Assembly: GCF_004010325.2 (NCBI RefSeq) | Contig: NZ_SADR02000006.1 | Location: forward strand, 1-64,000 | DNA: 64,000 nucleotides | Source: Mesorhizobium sp. M00.F.Ca.ET.216.01.1.1 | GTDB lineage: Bacteria; Pseudomonadota; Alphaproteobacteria; Rhizobiales; Rhizobiaceae | Reading direction: 5' to 3' | Shown here: piece by piece, positions 8,468 to 16,728 of the stretch | Layout: each line of letters begins with the position of its first letter | Numbering within the stretch: the first letter of the stretch is position 1 | Translations under genes and position numbers: made by a program | The notes under the pieces: model-generated | Told to the model about the DNA's origin: nothing | The model's input: the letters and a program-made list of their open reading frames with translations, nothing else | The model's database searches: none

Positions 8468-9382
8468 ATGATGCAGGCAGGTATCTTCACGGGCTATTTC
8501 CCGTACGGCCTCAAGGAAACCGCGCAGAAGATCCGCGCGCTCGATTTCAACACGGTGCAGCTCGACCTGCATTTTAGAGATGTCGATCTGTCGGCCGGGC
8601 AGATCACCAAGGACAAGGCGAGGACCGTGCGCGACACGTTCCGCGATCACAACCTGCCGATCTGCTGCGTGTCGGGCTACACCAACATCATTCATCCGGA
8701 CAAGGCCGAGCGCGAGAGGCGGGTCGGCTATTTGAAGGAGATAGTCCGTAACGCGCGCCATTTCGGCACCCCTTACGTGATCTCGGAGACCGGCACCTAC
8801 AACACCGAATCCGACTGGGTGCATCACCCGAAGAACAAGACCGAGGAAGGTTTCGAGGAGTGCCGCAAGGTCATCGCCGACCTTGCCCAGACGGCCTATG
8901 ACCACGGCGCGGTTTTCCTGCTGGAAACCTATGTCAACAATGTCGTCGGCTCGGTCGAAGAGACGGTGAAGATATTCGCGCAGGTCGACCACCCCGGCCT
9001 CGGCCTTTTGATGGACCCGACCAATTATTTCGAGACGCACAACATCGACAGGATGGACCAGATCCTGAATCAGGTGTTCGACACGCTGACCGACAAGATC
9101 AAGATTGCCCACGCCAAGGACGTCAAGCGCTCGGGCGGCGACAAGTCGGAGAAGCACGCCGATATCGGCGACGAGGACGCGCTGGAGAGCCACACTTTCC
9201 GCGGCGTCGGCGAGATCGAGCTGCCGGCGCCGGGCCTCGGTTCGCTGAACTACGACCTCTATCTCAAGCGGCTGGCTGAAAAGCACCCGAACATCCCGGT
9301 CATCATCGAGCACCTTTCGGAGGACGACGTGCCGCGCGCCAAGAAATTCCTCGACGGGAAGTTCCGCGCCAACGGTCTGTGA
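8468..9382 (+). CDS. Sugar phosphate isomerase/epimerase-family TIM-barrel protein
   Basis: 304 aa xylose-isomerase-like TIM barrel (AP_endonuc_2 superfamily), a class that includes inosose dehydratases, ketose epimerases and MocC of rhizopine catabolism. Metal-ligand-type residues can be seen in the YVISETGTYN, FLLETYVNN, LLMDPTN and KIKIAHAKDV segments and in the C-terminal VIIEHL strand. The start has GGGAGGA upstream. It follows the Gfo/Idh/MocA oxidoreductase by 42 bases; that pairing is common in cyclitol and unusual-sugar pathways, where one enzyme oxidises and the other epimerises or dehydrates. The exact reaction cannot be assigned. Confidence 0.85.
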   Translation: MMQAGIFTGYFPYGLKETAQKIRALDFNTVQLDLHFRDVDLSAGQITKDKARTVRDTFRDHNLPICCVSGYTNIIHPDKAERERRVGYLKEIVRNARHFGTPYVISETGTYNTESDWVHHPKNKTEEGFEECRKVIADLAQTAYDHGAVFLLETYVNNVVGSVEETVKIFAQVDHPGLGLLMDPTNYFETHNIDRMDQILNQVFDTLTDKIKIAHAKDVKRSGGDKSEKHADIGDEDALESHTFRGVGEIELPAPGLGSLNYDLYLKRLAEKHPNIPVIIEHLSEDDVPRAKKFLDGKFRANGL

Positions 9383-9391
9383 CGGCCACCG

Positions 9392-9417
9392 CGCGCCGCC
9401 CGTTTTGCGACGGCGCG
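9392..9417 (+). terminator. Weak hairpin between isomerase and second binding-protein gene
   Basis: CGCGCCG (9392-9398) pairs with CGGCGCG (9411-9417) across a 12-base loop and is followed by TTT. A possible weak terminator or processing site between the CUT1 block and the CUT2 block. Confidence 0.35.
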
Positions 9418-9447
9418 TTTCGGCCCCAATGCAAGGGAGGAAGAGAA

Positions 9448-10383
9448 ATGTTGAAGCTTGGATTGAAACTGGCGGCCGCAGCGACTTTGGTGGCAGGCGT
9501 CGCATTCGGCTCGCCGGCGTTGGCGCAGGAGAAGACCTTCTATCTGCTGTCGCATGGCGGTCCGTCGGACGCGTTCTGGATCGACTGGAACGCCGGCGCG
9601 ACCAAGGCGTGCGACCAGCTCAAGGTGACCTGCAAGATCTCCTTCAGCGGTGGCGACATGGCGGCGCAGAAGGAAGCCTTCAACTCGGCACTTGCCGCCA
9701 AGCCGGACGGCATCGCCACCACTTCGGCACAGCCCGGCCTGTGGACAGAGGAAATCAAGGCGGCCAGGGCGGCCGGCATCCCGATCGTGTTCTTCAACAC
9801 CGACGATCCGGCAACCGGGCGGCAGGCTTATGTCGGTGCCGACCTCAAGGAGGCCGGCGTCATCTGGGCCAAGTACCTGGTCGATCACAAGATGGTGAAG
9901 CAAGGCGACAAGGTGTTTCTGCCGGTGGAAGTGCCAGGCGCCAGCTACCAGCAGCTGGAGACTGAAGGCATCGCCAGCGTGTTCGATCCGCTCGGCATCA
10001 AATACGACGTGGTCGATTGCGGCACCGATCCGGCCGGCATCATCGCCAAGATGACCGACTACATGGTGGCCAACAATCCGCCGGCGATCATCGCGCTCGG
10101 TGATTCCGTCGCGGCGAGCGTCAAGCGGGTGTTCGACGGCGCCGGCGTGCCGGCCGGCAAGATCCCGGTCGTCGGCTGGGGCAATTCCAGGGGGACGGCC
10201 GAATCCGTCAAGGCCGGCTTTGTCAATGCGGCTGCTTGGCAGTTCCCGTCGGCGCAAGGCTTCATGCCGGTGGCGTTGCTCGGGCTCGCCGCCTCGGGCG
10301 AACCGATCGGCTACGACATCCACACCTTCAGCCTCTATGACGCATCAAGCGTCGAACCGATCCTGAAGCTCTACGACAAGTGA
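9448..10383 (+). CDS. Sugar ABC transporter substrate-binding protein (RbsB/MocB-like, CUT2)
   Basis: 311 aa periplasmic binding protein of the type-2 (ribose/rhizopine/inositol) class. A Sec signal peptide ends at ALA-QE around residue 26. The start at 9448 has AAGGGAGG immediately upstream; a longer GTG start at 9379 would precede the signal peptide with 23 unrelated residues. It heads a CUT2 importer with the permease and single-domain ATPase that follow. A GC-rich hairpin separates it from the permease. Substrate unknown; the adjoining oxidoreductase, isomerase and aldose-epimerase-like genes suggest a monosaccharide or cyclitol. Confidence 0.87.
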   Translation: MLKLGLKLAAAATLVAGVAFGSPALAQEKTFYLLSHGGPSDAFWIDWNAGATKACDQLKVTCKISFSGGDMAAQKEAFNSALAAKPDGIATTSAQPGLWTEEIKAARAAGIPIVFFNTDDPATGRQAYVGADLKEAGVIWAKYLVDHKMVKQGDKVFLPVEVPGASYQQLETEGIASVFDPLGIKYDVVDCGTDPAGIIAKMTDYMVANNPPAIIALGDSVAASVKRVFDGAGVPAGKIPVVGWGNSRGTAESVKAGFVNAAAWQFPSAQGFMPVALLGLAASGEPIGYDIHTFSLYDASSVEPILKLYDK

Positions 10384-10387
10384 AACA

Positions 10388-10413
10388 GGCGTCCGCCGGA
10401 AGCGGCGGGCGCC
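10388..10413 (+). terminator. Intercistronic hairpin after the second binding-protein gene
   Basis: GGCGTCCGCCG (10388-10398) pairs with CGGCGGGCGCC (10403-10413), 11 bp with one G-T pair and loop GAAG. No T tract. It starts 4 bases after the binding-protein stop. Confidence 0.65.
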
Positions 10414-10423
10414 ACCCGGAAGC

Positions 10424-11665
10424 ATGGACCAGGCAGTTATGGCAATCACAGCAGAAGACGACGTGCCTGTCGTGAAAAGCAGATCGGGCCTGATGCGCTC
10501 GCCGCAATTCTCATCCTTCGTCATCCTCATCATATTGCTGGCGGTGTTCGCCGTCGCCGACGGCAATTTCCTGTCGCCGCTCAACATCTCCAACATGATG
10601 GCGTTCCTGCCCGAGCTCGGCATCATCGCGCTCGGCATGACGCTGCTTCTGACGGCGGGCGAGTTCGACCTGTCGGTCGGCGCCGTGTTCGGGCTGGCGC
10701 CGGTCGTGGTCATGCTCCTGGTGCAGAACGGCGACGCTGATATCGGCATGGCGCTGCTTGCGGGCCTCCTGCTGTGCGTGGCGATCGGCGCGATCAACGG
10801 GCTGATCGTGACCAAGATCGGCATTTCCTCCTTCCTGGTCACGCTGTCGATGCTGCTCGTCGTGCGCGGGGCAGCACTGTACATCACGCAAGGCTTTCCG
10901 CTGAAATCCTGGAACCAGCCCGGCTTCTTCGTCACGCTCTTGGCCGGCAGCTTCAACATCGGCTCATTCCGGTTCTACACCTCACTGTGGTGGTTCGTCG
11001 GCCTGTCGCTGCTGGCGATCTATGTTCTGCGCTACGCCAAGCTCGGCAACTGGATCAGCGCCATCGGCTCGAACCGCAATGCCGCGGTAGCGCGCGGCGT
11101 GCCCGCCGAAGCGGTCAAGATCTGGCTGTTCATCCTGACCTCGGTGCTGGCAGGGTTGGCCGGCATGATCAGCGCCTTCCGCATCTCGGCCGCTTCGCCG
11201 GTGGCCGGCACCGGCTACGAACTCGAGGTGATCGCCATGGTGGTGGTCGGCGGCACGGCTCTGACCGGCGGGCGCGGCACTATCCTGGGGACGATCGTCG
11301 GCGCGCTGATGCTGCGTAGTATCCGCAACGGCATCGTGCTGATCGGCGTGCCCGGGCTCGCCTACAACATCTTTGTCGGCGTTATCATCCTCGCCATGCT
11401 CATCCTGCACGCTTTGCTGCAGAAGAACGCCCAAGGAGCTAACCATGGAAGTGCTTCGGCTGCAGAACTTGCAAAAATCCTTCGGCAGCGTGCGTGCGCT
11501 GAAGAACGCGTCCTTCGCGCTCAACGAGGGCGAGGTGGTGGCCTTGCTTGGCGACAACGGCGCCGGCAAATCGACGTTGATCAAGGCGATCTCCGGCGTC
11601 TTCCCGGTCGACCGCGGCGACATCTACGTGCGCGGCCAGAAGGTTTCCATCCGCTCGACGCGTGA
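10424..11665 (+). CDS. Sugar ABC transporter permease (RbsC-like), 3' end probably frameshifted
   Basis: Open for 413 codons, but only the first roughly 335 look like a CUT2 permease: about eight to ten membrane segments, the conserved GMTLLLTAGEFDLSVGAVFG segment and the AMVVVGGTALTGGRGTILG segment. After HALLQK the protein turns into an arginine-rich tail that is simply the following ATPase gene read in another frame, a 221-base overlap. A TAA at 11440-11442 in the neighbouring frame is where the gene would be expected to stop, so one indel near 11410-11440 has probably removed the normal end. The membrane domain is intact, so function may survive. The start may be 10424 or the in-frame ATG at 10439. 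Confidence 0.8.
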   Translation: MDQAVMAITAEDDVPVVKSRSGLMRSPQFSSFVILIILLAVFAVADGNFLSPLNISNMMAFLPELGIIALGMTLLLTAGEFDLSVGAVFGLAPVVVMLLVQNGDADIGMALLAGLLLCVAIGAINGLIVTKIGISSFLVTLSMLLVVRGAALYITQGFPLKSWNQPGFFVTLLAGSFNIGSFRFYTSLWWFVGLSLLAIYVLRYAKLGNWISAIGSNRNAAVARGVPAEAVKIWLFILTSVLAGLAGMISAFRISAASPVAGTGYELEVIAMVVVGGTALTGGRGTILGTIVGALMLRSIRNGIVLIGVPGLAYNIFVGVIILAMLILHALLQKNAQGANHGSASAAELAKILRQRACAEERVLRAQRGRGGGLAWRQRRRQIDVDQGDLRRLPGRPRRHLRARPEGFHPLDA

Positions 11666-12221
11666 CGCGATGGACCTCGGCATCGAGACCATCCACCAGG
11701 ACACCTCGCTGGCGCCGGATCTCAGCATCGCGCGCAATCTCTTTCTCGGCCGCGAGCCGGTCAATCTCAAATGGCTGGGCGTATTCGCGCCGCTCGATCT
11801 GGCCAGGCTGCGCGATGCCGCCTCCGCCTTGCTGAAGCGCGTCGGCATCTCGAAAAAGCTCGACGCCGATGCGCTGGTCAGCACGCTTTCCGGTGGTGAG
11901 CGGCAGTCGATCGCCATTTCGCGCGCCATGCAGTTCGCCGCCAAAGTCATCATCCTCGACGAGCCGACCAACAATCTCGGCGTGGAGGAAACGCATGGCG
12001 TGCTGCGCTTCGTCAAGGAGGTGCGCGAGGCCGGTCATTCGGTGCTGCTGATCACCCACAACATCCATCACGTCTTCCAGGTCGCCGACCGCATCATCGT
12101 CATGCGCCGTGGTGAGATCGTCGCAGAGCAGACGGTCGCCGATACCGATCTGCTGACTGTGGAAAGCATCATCACCGGCGCCGACATGTCAGCCCTGCTC
12201 AAGCAAGCGAGAGCGAAGTGA
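11445..12221 (+). CDS. Sugar ABC transporter ATPase, single-domain CUT2 type
   Basis: 258 aa ATPase with Walker A (GDNGAGKST), signature (LSGGERQ), Walker B (VIILDEP) and switch histidine (LITHN). Most RbsA-type ATPases are fused doubles of about 500 residues; this one has a single nucleotide-binding domain, as in fructose-type FrcA systems, and would work as a homodimer. The ATG at 11445 is preceded by AAGGAG with good spacing. It belongs with the binding protein at 9448 and the permease at 10424. Confidence 0.88.
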   Translation: MEVLRLQNLQKSFGSVRALKNASFALNEGEVVALLGDNGAGKSTLIKAISGVFPVDRGDIYVRGQKVSIRSTRDAMDLGIETIHQDTSLAPDLSIARNLFLGREPVNLKWLGVFAPLDLARLRDAASALLKRVGISKKLDADALVSTLSGGERQSIAISRAMQFAAKVIILDEPTNNLGVEETHGVLRFVKEVREAGHSVLLITHNIHHVFQVADRIIVMRRGEIVAEQTVADTDLLTVESIITGADMSALLKQARAK

Positions 12222-12237
12222 AGGAACTGGCCGTCAT

Positions 12238-13419
12238 ATGGTAGAGCTTTACGGCAAAACGCTTTCGCGCCGGCAGGTTTCGGAGCGAGCGGGCGCGCTG
12301 TCGCAATTCGCCGGCGTGCGGCTGATGACGCTGGGCGACGGGGTCGAGCGCGGCATCCGCATGCTTGAATTCCGCACCGGCTCGGGCCTGCGCTTCACCG
12401 CGCTCGTCGACCGGGCGCTTGACATCGCCGACTGCGAGTTCAAGGGCCAGGCGATCGGCTGGCATTCGCCGAGCGGCTTCCGTCACCCAGGCCTGCACGA
12501 CTACGAGGGCGAGCAGGGCCTTGCCTGGGCGCGCTCGTTTTCCGGCCTGCTGCTGACCTGCGGTCTCGACCATATTTTGGGCCGCAGCGAAGTGCCGGCT
12601 GACAGCTACAACTACCCAGGCAAGAAAACCGTTATCCATTCGCTGCATGGTCGCGTCAGCACCATTCCGGCGCGGCTGACCGGTTGTGGCGAGGCGTGGG
12701 ATGGCGACCGCTGCGTGCTGTGGGCCGAAGGCATCGTCCAGCAATCGACGGTGTTCGGCGAGGACCTGCATCTGTTGCGCCGGATCGAAGCCGACGTCGG
12801 CGGCAACGAGATCCGGCTTTCGGACCGCGTCGTCAATCACGGCTTCAGCCGGACGCCGCATATGTATTTCTACCACATCAATGTCAGCCATCCGGTGCTG
12901 GACGAAGGCTCGCGCTATCTGGCGCCGATCCGGGACGTGGTGTGGGCCGGGCATGCCGGCGAGCGCTACCAGGCGCAGAAGGTCGGCTACCGCACGGTGC
13001 CGGCGCCGCAATTGGGTTTCAGCGAGCAGGTCTGGCAGCACGAGCTCGGCGCCGACGGTGCGGGCGAAGTGCCGGTGGCCGTGGTCAACGACCGGCTTGG
13101 CCTCGGCTTCGAGGTGGTCACGCGAAAAGACCAGTTGCCCTGCAGCTATCAATGGCAGAATTTCCAGGCCGGGCAGTATGCACTGGGCATAGAGCCGTCG
13201 ACGCATCATGTGCTCGGCAATCTCGCGGCGCGCCAACGCGGCGAGATGATCTGGCTGGAATATGGTGAAAGCCGTTCCTACGATGCGGTGTTCCGGGTTC
13301 TCGACGGCGCCGGCAGCATCGCGGCTGCTGAAAGCAGGATCGCAGCGATTGCCAGGCAACCGCAGCAGGATTATCCGCAGCCGTCGGGCAATTTCCCGAG
13401 ATTGGCGGGCAGGGCATGA
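12238..13419 (+). CDS. DUF4432-family aldose-1-epimerase-like protein
   Basis: 393 aa protein of the DUF4432 family, a galactose-mutarotase-like beta-sandwich often found beside sugar importers. Recognisable segments include a VDRALDIAD strand near residue 60, GWHSPSGF, FSGLLLTCGLDH, and the central MYFYHINVSHP strand with HxN, a likely sugar-contact motif. The start lies 16 bases after the ATPase stop, so it is the last gene of the sugar block. A role in interconverting anomers or a similar isomerisation of the imported sugar is a family-based inference; no specific substrate is known to me. Confidence 0.85.
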   Translation: MVELYGKTLSRRQVSERAGALSQFAGVRLMTLGDGVERGIRMLEFRTGSGLRFTALVDRALDIADCEFKGQAIGWHSPSGFRHPGLHDYEGEQGLAWARSFSGLLLTCGLDHILGRSEVPADSYNYPGKKTVIHSLHGRVSTIPARLTGCGEAWDGDRCVLWAEGIVQQSTVFGEDLHLLRRIEADVGGNEIRLSDRVVNHGFSRTPHMYFYHINVSHPVLDEGSRYLAPIRDVVWAGHAGERYQAQKVGYRTVPAPQLGFSEQVWQHELGADGAGEVPVAVVNDRLGLGFEVVTRKDQLPCSYQWQNFQAGQYALGIEPSTHHVLGNLAARQRGEMIWLEYGESRSYDAVFRVLDGAGSIAAAESRIAAIARQPQQDYPQPSGNFPRLAGRA

Positions 13420-13543
13420 TCGAGATGCGAAACATGCTTAGCTGCTTTGGCCGGCGGGCCGGAGATCAAAGGGTGCGCGCAGCGGCGTCGGGGTCGGTCC
13501 CAAGCGGCCTTGGCGATGCGCGGTCGGGAAACCGGAGGTCAAC

Positions 13544-14635
13544 ATGACAGGCATGACGAAAAAGCGCGACTACAGCCTGGTCGGCGAGAGCACGCGCAGG
13601 GCGATTGAGACGGGACTGGCTTCGGCCGAATGGTATCATACCGACGTCTCCCGCAAGGCGATAAAGGAACTGATGCAGCGTTCCGACGGCCCGGCGATCC
13701 GCGACACGGTCATCTGGATCGTCGCTATCCTGGCTTCCGCTGCCGGCGGCATTTATTTCTGGGGCAGCTGGTGGTGCGTGCCGTTCTTCTTCGTCTACGG
13801 CCTGCTCTATGGCTCGTCCAGCGACTCGCGCTGGCACGAATGCGGCCATGGCACCGCCTTCCGCACGCGCTGGATGAACGATGTGGTCTACCACATCGCC
13901 AGCTTCATGCTGATGCGCAACCCGGTGACCTGGCGCTGGAGCCACGCCCGCCATCACACCGACACCATCATCGTCGGACGCGATGCCGAAATTGCCGTGA
14001 TGCGCCCACCGGACCTTTTGCGCGCGGCACTCGCCTTCACCGGGATCCTCGATTTTCGCTATTCGCTACCGGCGCTGGTACGCCAGGCGTTTGGCAAGCT
14101 CACGCCTGATGAGAAAAGCTACGTTCCCGAGATGGAACAGCACAAGGCCGTCATCGCCGCGCGCTGGCATGTTGTCATCTACATCGCGACGATAGCGCTT
14201 GCTGTCTACACGCGGTCTTGGCAGCCGCTGGTGCTCGTCGGGCTGCCGCGCCTCTACGGCACCTGGCACATGGTGATGACCGGACTGCTGCAGCATATTG
14301 GTCTCGCCGACGACGTCGTCGACCACCGGCTCAACACCCGCACCGTCTACATGAACCCGATCAGCCGCTTCATCTATTGGAACATGAACTACCACGTCGA
14401 GCATCACATGTTCCCGATGGTACCCTATCATGCGCTGCCCCGGCTGCACGAGCTGATCAAACACGATTTGCCCGAGCCGAACCCGTCGATATGGCATGCC
14501 TATCGCGAGGTCTGGCCGGTCCTGCTCAAGCAGCTCAAATACGAGGACTACTTCCTCAAGCGCGAGCTGCCGCCGACGGCGCGGCCCTACCGTGGCGAGT
14601 TCCACGACGTGAACATGTCGGCAGCGGCGGAATAG
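13544..14635 (+). CDS. Fatty-acid-desaturase-fold oxygenase, MocD-like
   Basis: 363 aa integral-membrane di-iron enzyme. The three histidine boxes of the desaturase/alkane-hydroxylase family are present: HECGH (98-102), HARHH (134-138) and HVEHH (284-288), with membrane segments between. Rhizopine catabolism uses a similar protein, MocD, with the ferredoxin MocE in a proposed oxidative demethylation of a methylated inosamine. Here the next gene, 41 bases on, is a MocE-type ferredoxin, which supports an oxygenase role rather than lipid desaturation. GGAGGTC precedes the ATG at 13544. No ferredoxin reductase (MocF) is present nearby. A true fatty acid desaturase is the main alternative. Confidence 0.82.
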   Translation: MTGMTKKRDYSLVGESTRRAIETGLASAEWYHTDVSRKAIKELMQRSDGPAIRDTVIWIVAILASAAGGIYFWGSWWCVPFFFVYGLLYGSSSDSRWHECGHGTAFRTRWMNDVVYHIASFMLMRNPVTWRWSHARHHTDTIIVGRDAEIAVMRPPDLLRAALAFTGILDFRYSLPALVRQAFGKLTPDEKSYVPEMEQHKAVIAARWHVVIYIATIALAVYTRSWQPLVLVGLPRLYGTWHMVMTGLLQHIGLADDVVDHRLNTRTVYMNPISRFIYWNMNYHVEHHMFPMVPYHALPRLHELIKHDLPEPNPSIWHAYREVWPVLLKQLKYEDYFLKRELPPTARPYRGEFHDVNMSAAAE

Positions 14636-14676
14636 GTTTCGCCGGCAACATGTCGTTGGCAGGACAGGAGGCAGAG

Positions 14677-14991
14677 ATGGCCGATTGGGTTGAAGCGTGC
14701 GCCGTGGACGATGTGGACGAAGAGGATGTCATCCGCTTCGATCATGGCGGCCGCACCTTCGCGATCTATCGTTCCCCGGACGATGAGTTTTTCGCCACCG
14801 ACGGGTATTGTACCCATGAGCAAGCGCATCTGGCCGATGGGCTGGTGATGGACGACATCATCGAATGCCCCAAGCACAATGGCCGCTTCAACTACAAGAC
14901 CGGCCAGGCCAAGGGTGCACCTGTCTGCGTCAACCTCAGGACATATCCGGTCAAGGTCGAGGCCGGCAAGGTGATGATCCAGATCGGGTAA
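14677..14991 (+). CDS. mocE: MocE-family Rieske-type 2Fe-2S ferredoxin
   Basis: 104 aa soluble electron carrier. Rieske ligands are clear: C45-T-H47 and C64-P-K-H67, in the CTHEQAHL and CPKHNGRF segments. I chose the ATG at 14677, which has AGGAGG upstream (14666-14671), over the in-frame ATG at 14650. It lies between the desaturase-fold oxygenase and a PanB homologue, and most likely passes electrons to the oxygenase. The symbol is used in the family sense (MocE-type ferredoxin); it is not evidence that rhizopine is the substrate. Confidence 0.85.
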   Translation: MADWVEACAVDDVDEEDVIRFDHGGRTFAIYRSPDDEFFATDGYCTHEQAHLADGLVMDDIIECPKHNGRFNYKTGQAKGAPVCVNLRTYPVKVEAGKVMIQIG

Positions 14992-15030
14992 CCAGCCTGC
15001 CATAATACGCAACATAAGGAACGAAAATCG

Positions 15031-15831
15031 ATGAGCCGGAAGAGACCCACGATTGCAGACCTGCGCGCCATGAAAGGCAAGCGGCAGCTGACGATGCTGC
15101 GCGTGCTGACCATGGACGAGGCCGAAGCCGCCGAAAGAGCCGGGATCGATATCGTTTCGGTGCCGGCGGAGCTGGTGCTCAATCCGCAATATCGCGATGC
15201 GGCGCCGAGCCTGTTCACCATGCCGGGTGACAATTTCTACGAGATCGGCACCGCCGACGATTTCGTGCGGTGGGCGTTCCGGCTCTACAAGGCCAGCGCC
15301 GACGCGGTCTATTGCAGCGCCGGCTTCGCCACCGTCAAGCGGCTGGCCGACGACGCGATTCCCGTGATCGGCCATGTCGGCCTGATCCCGTCGCGCGCCA
15401 CCTGGACCGGCGGCTTCAAGGCCGTCGGCAAGACCGCCAACACCGCCATGCAGGTGTACGAGGCGGTGAAGCAGTATGAGGCCGCCGGCGCCATCGGCGC
15501 CGAGATCGAGGTGGTGCCGGTCGAGGTGGCCAAGGCGATCTCGGAACGAACCTCGCTGATCATGCTGTCGATGGGGGCGGGCACCGGCTGTGACGCGCAA
15601 TATCTGTTTGCCGACGACATCCTAGGCCAGAACCGCGGCCACATGCCCCGCCATTCCAAGGTCTATCGCAATTTCGCCGCCGAATACGACCGCCTGCAGG
15701 CGGAACGCGTCGCCGCTTTTTCCGAATATGTCGCCGACGTGAACAGCATGGCCTATCCCGAAGACCGGCATGTGGTGCATATGGATCAGGCTGAGCTCAG
15801 CCTGTTCATGAAAAGGATCGACGGCGCGTGA
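15031..15831 (+). CDS. Diverged ketopantoate hydroxymethyltransferase (PanB) homologue
   Basis: 266 aa TIM-barrel protein of the PanB/PEP-mutase-like superfamily. The C-terminal half is clearly PanB-like (GHVGLIP; GGFKAVGK; EVVPVEVAKAI; GAGTGCDAQ; GHMPRHSKVY). The N-terminal metal site is not: where PanB has VGDS there is VPAE, and where PanB has KIEGG there is YCSAG, so one metal-ligand aspartate, the lysine and the following glutamate appear lost; GDNFYE may keep the second aspartate. It also lacks some residues between the first two sites. It is therefore unlikely to make ketopantoate. It sits between MocE and PurU and overlaps purU (GTGA), so a reaction on a one-carbon or branched-ketoacid intermediate is plausible. 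Confidence 0.78.
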   Translation: MSRKRPTIADLRAMKGKRQLTMLRVLTMDEAEAAERAGIDIVSVPAELVLNPQYRDAAPSLFTMPGDNFYEIGTADDFVRWAFRLYKASADAVYCSAGFATVKRLADDAIPVIGHVGLIPSRATWTGGFKAVGKTANTAMQVYEAVKQYEAAGAIGAEIEVVPVEVAKAISERTSLIMLSMGAGTGCDAQYLFADDILGQNRGHMPRHSKVYRNFAAEYDRLQAERVAAFSEYVADVNSMAYPEDRHVVHMDQAELSLFMKRIDGA

Positions 15832-16709
15832 AACCTGACAACAATGATGCGATTGGCGGTGTGGGGCCAGTCCATATCCTCACTCTTTCGTGCGAAGACC
15901 GGCCGGGGATCGTCGCCGCGGTCACGACTGAGCTTGCCGCGAGCGGAGCCAACATTGTCGAAAGCAGCCAGTTCTGGGATCGGCAGACCGGCCGCTTTTT
16001 CATGCGGATTGCATTCACCAGCCCGGCAGGCTCGACGAAGGATGATGTGGAGCGGACCCTGAAATCGTCCATCGACCGGTTCGGGATGAAAACCGCGCTG
16101 GTCGATCAGGTTCGTCGCCCGAAGATCATCGTCATGGTGTCGAAATTCGACCACGCACTTCTGCATCTGCTTTACCAGATCAGGGTCGGCTGGCTGAATG
16201 CCGAGGTCGCCGCAGTCGTCTCCAACCATGAAGATGCCCGGCGCTTCGCCGAGCTGGAGGGCATCCCCTTCCACCATTGGCCGACGACCAGGGAAAATAA
16301 GGCCGAACAGGAGCAGAAATTGCTGGATCTCGTGCAGGAGACGGGATCCGAACTCGTCGTCCTGGCGCGCTATATGCAGGTCTTCTCGAAAGGCCTGTCG
16401 GACCGGCTGTTCGGGCGGGCGATCAACATCCACCATTCCTTCCTGCCGAGCTTCAAGGGCGCAAAGCCGTACCACCAGGCCTTCGACCGCGGCGTCAAGC
16501 TGATCGGCGCAACGGCGCACTACGTCACATCAGACCTCGACGAAGGCCCGATCATCGAACAGGAAACCGAACGCGTCACACATGCGATGAGCGCTGAGGA
16601 TTTCGTGGCCGTTGGCCGCGACATAGAAAGCCGCGTGCTGGCACGGGCCGTAAAGCTGCATCTCGAGGCCCGTGTCATGCTCAACGGCCACAAGACAATC
16701 GTCTTCTAG
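15828..16709 (+). CDS. purU: Formyltetrahydrofolate deformylase
   Basis: 293 aa enzyme that hydrolyses 10-formyl-tetrahydrofolate to formate and free tetrahydrofolate. An N-terminal ACT domain (roughly 14-95, with CEDRPGIVAAVT) precedes a formyltransferase catalytic domain. The catalytic triad segments are complete: INIHHSFLPSFKG (N200, H202) and TSDLDEGP (Asp near 238). Translation starts at GTG 15828, which overlaps the PanB-like stop, so the two are translationally coupled. PurU in a catabolic operon usually marks a pathway that generates formaldehyde or methylene-tetrahydrofolate, such as oxidative demethylation. Confidence 0.92.
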   Translation: MKPDNNDAIGGVGPVHILTLSCEDRPGIVAAVTTELAASGANIVESSQFWDRQTGRFFMRIAFTSPAGSTKDDVERTLKSSIDRFGMKTALVDQVRRPKIIVMVSKFDHALLHLLYQIRVGWLNAEVAAVVSNHEDARRFAELEGIPFHHWPTTRENKAEQEQKLLDLVQETGSELVVLARYMQVFSKGLSDRLFGRAINIHHSFLPSFKGAKPYHQAFDRGVKLIGATAHYVTSDLDEGPIIEQETERVTHAMSAEDFVAVGRDIESRVLARAVKLHLEARVMLNGHKTIVF

Positions 16710-16728
16710 TGTTCGTTCGTTTGGCTTT

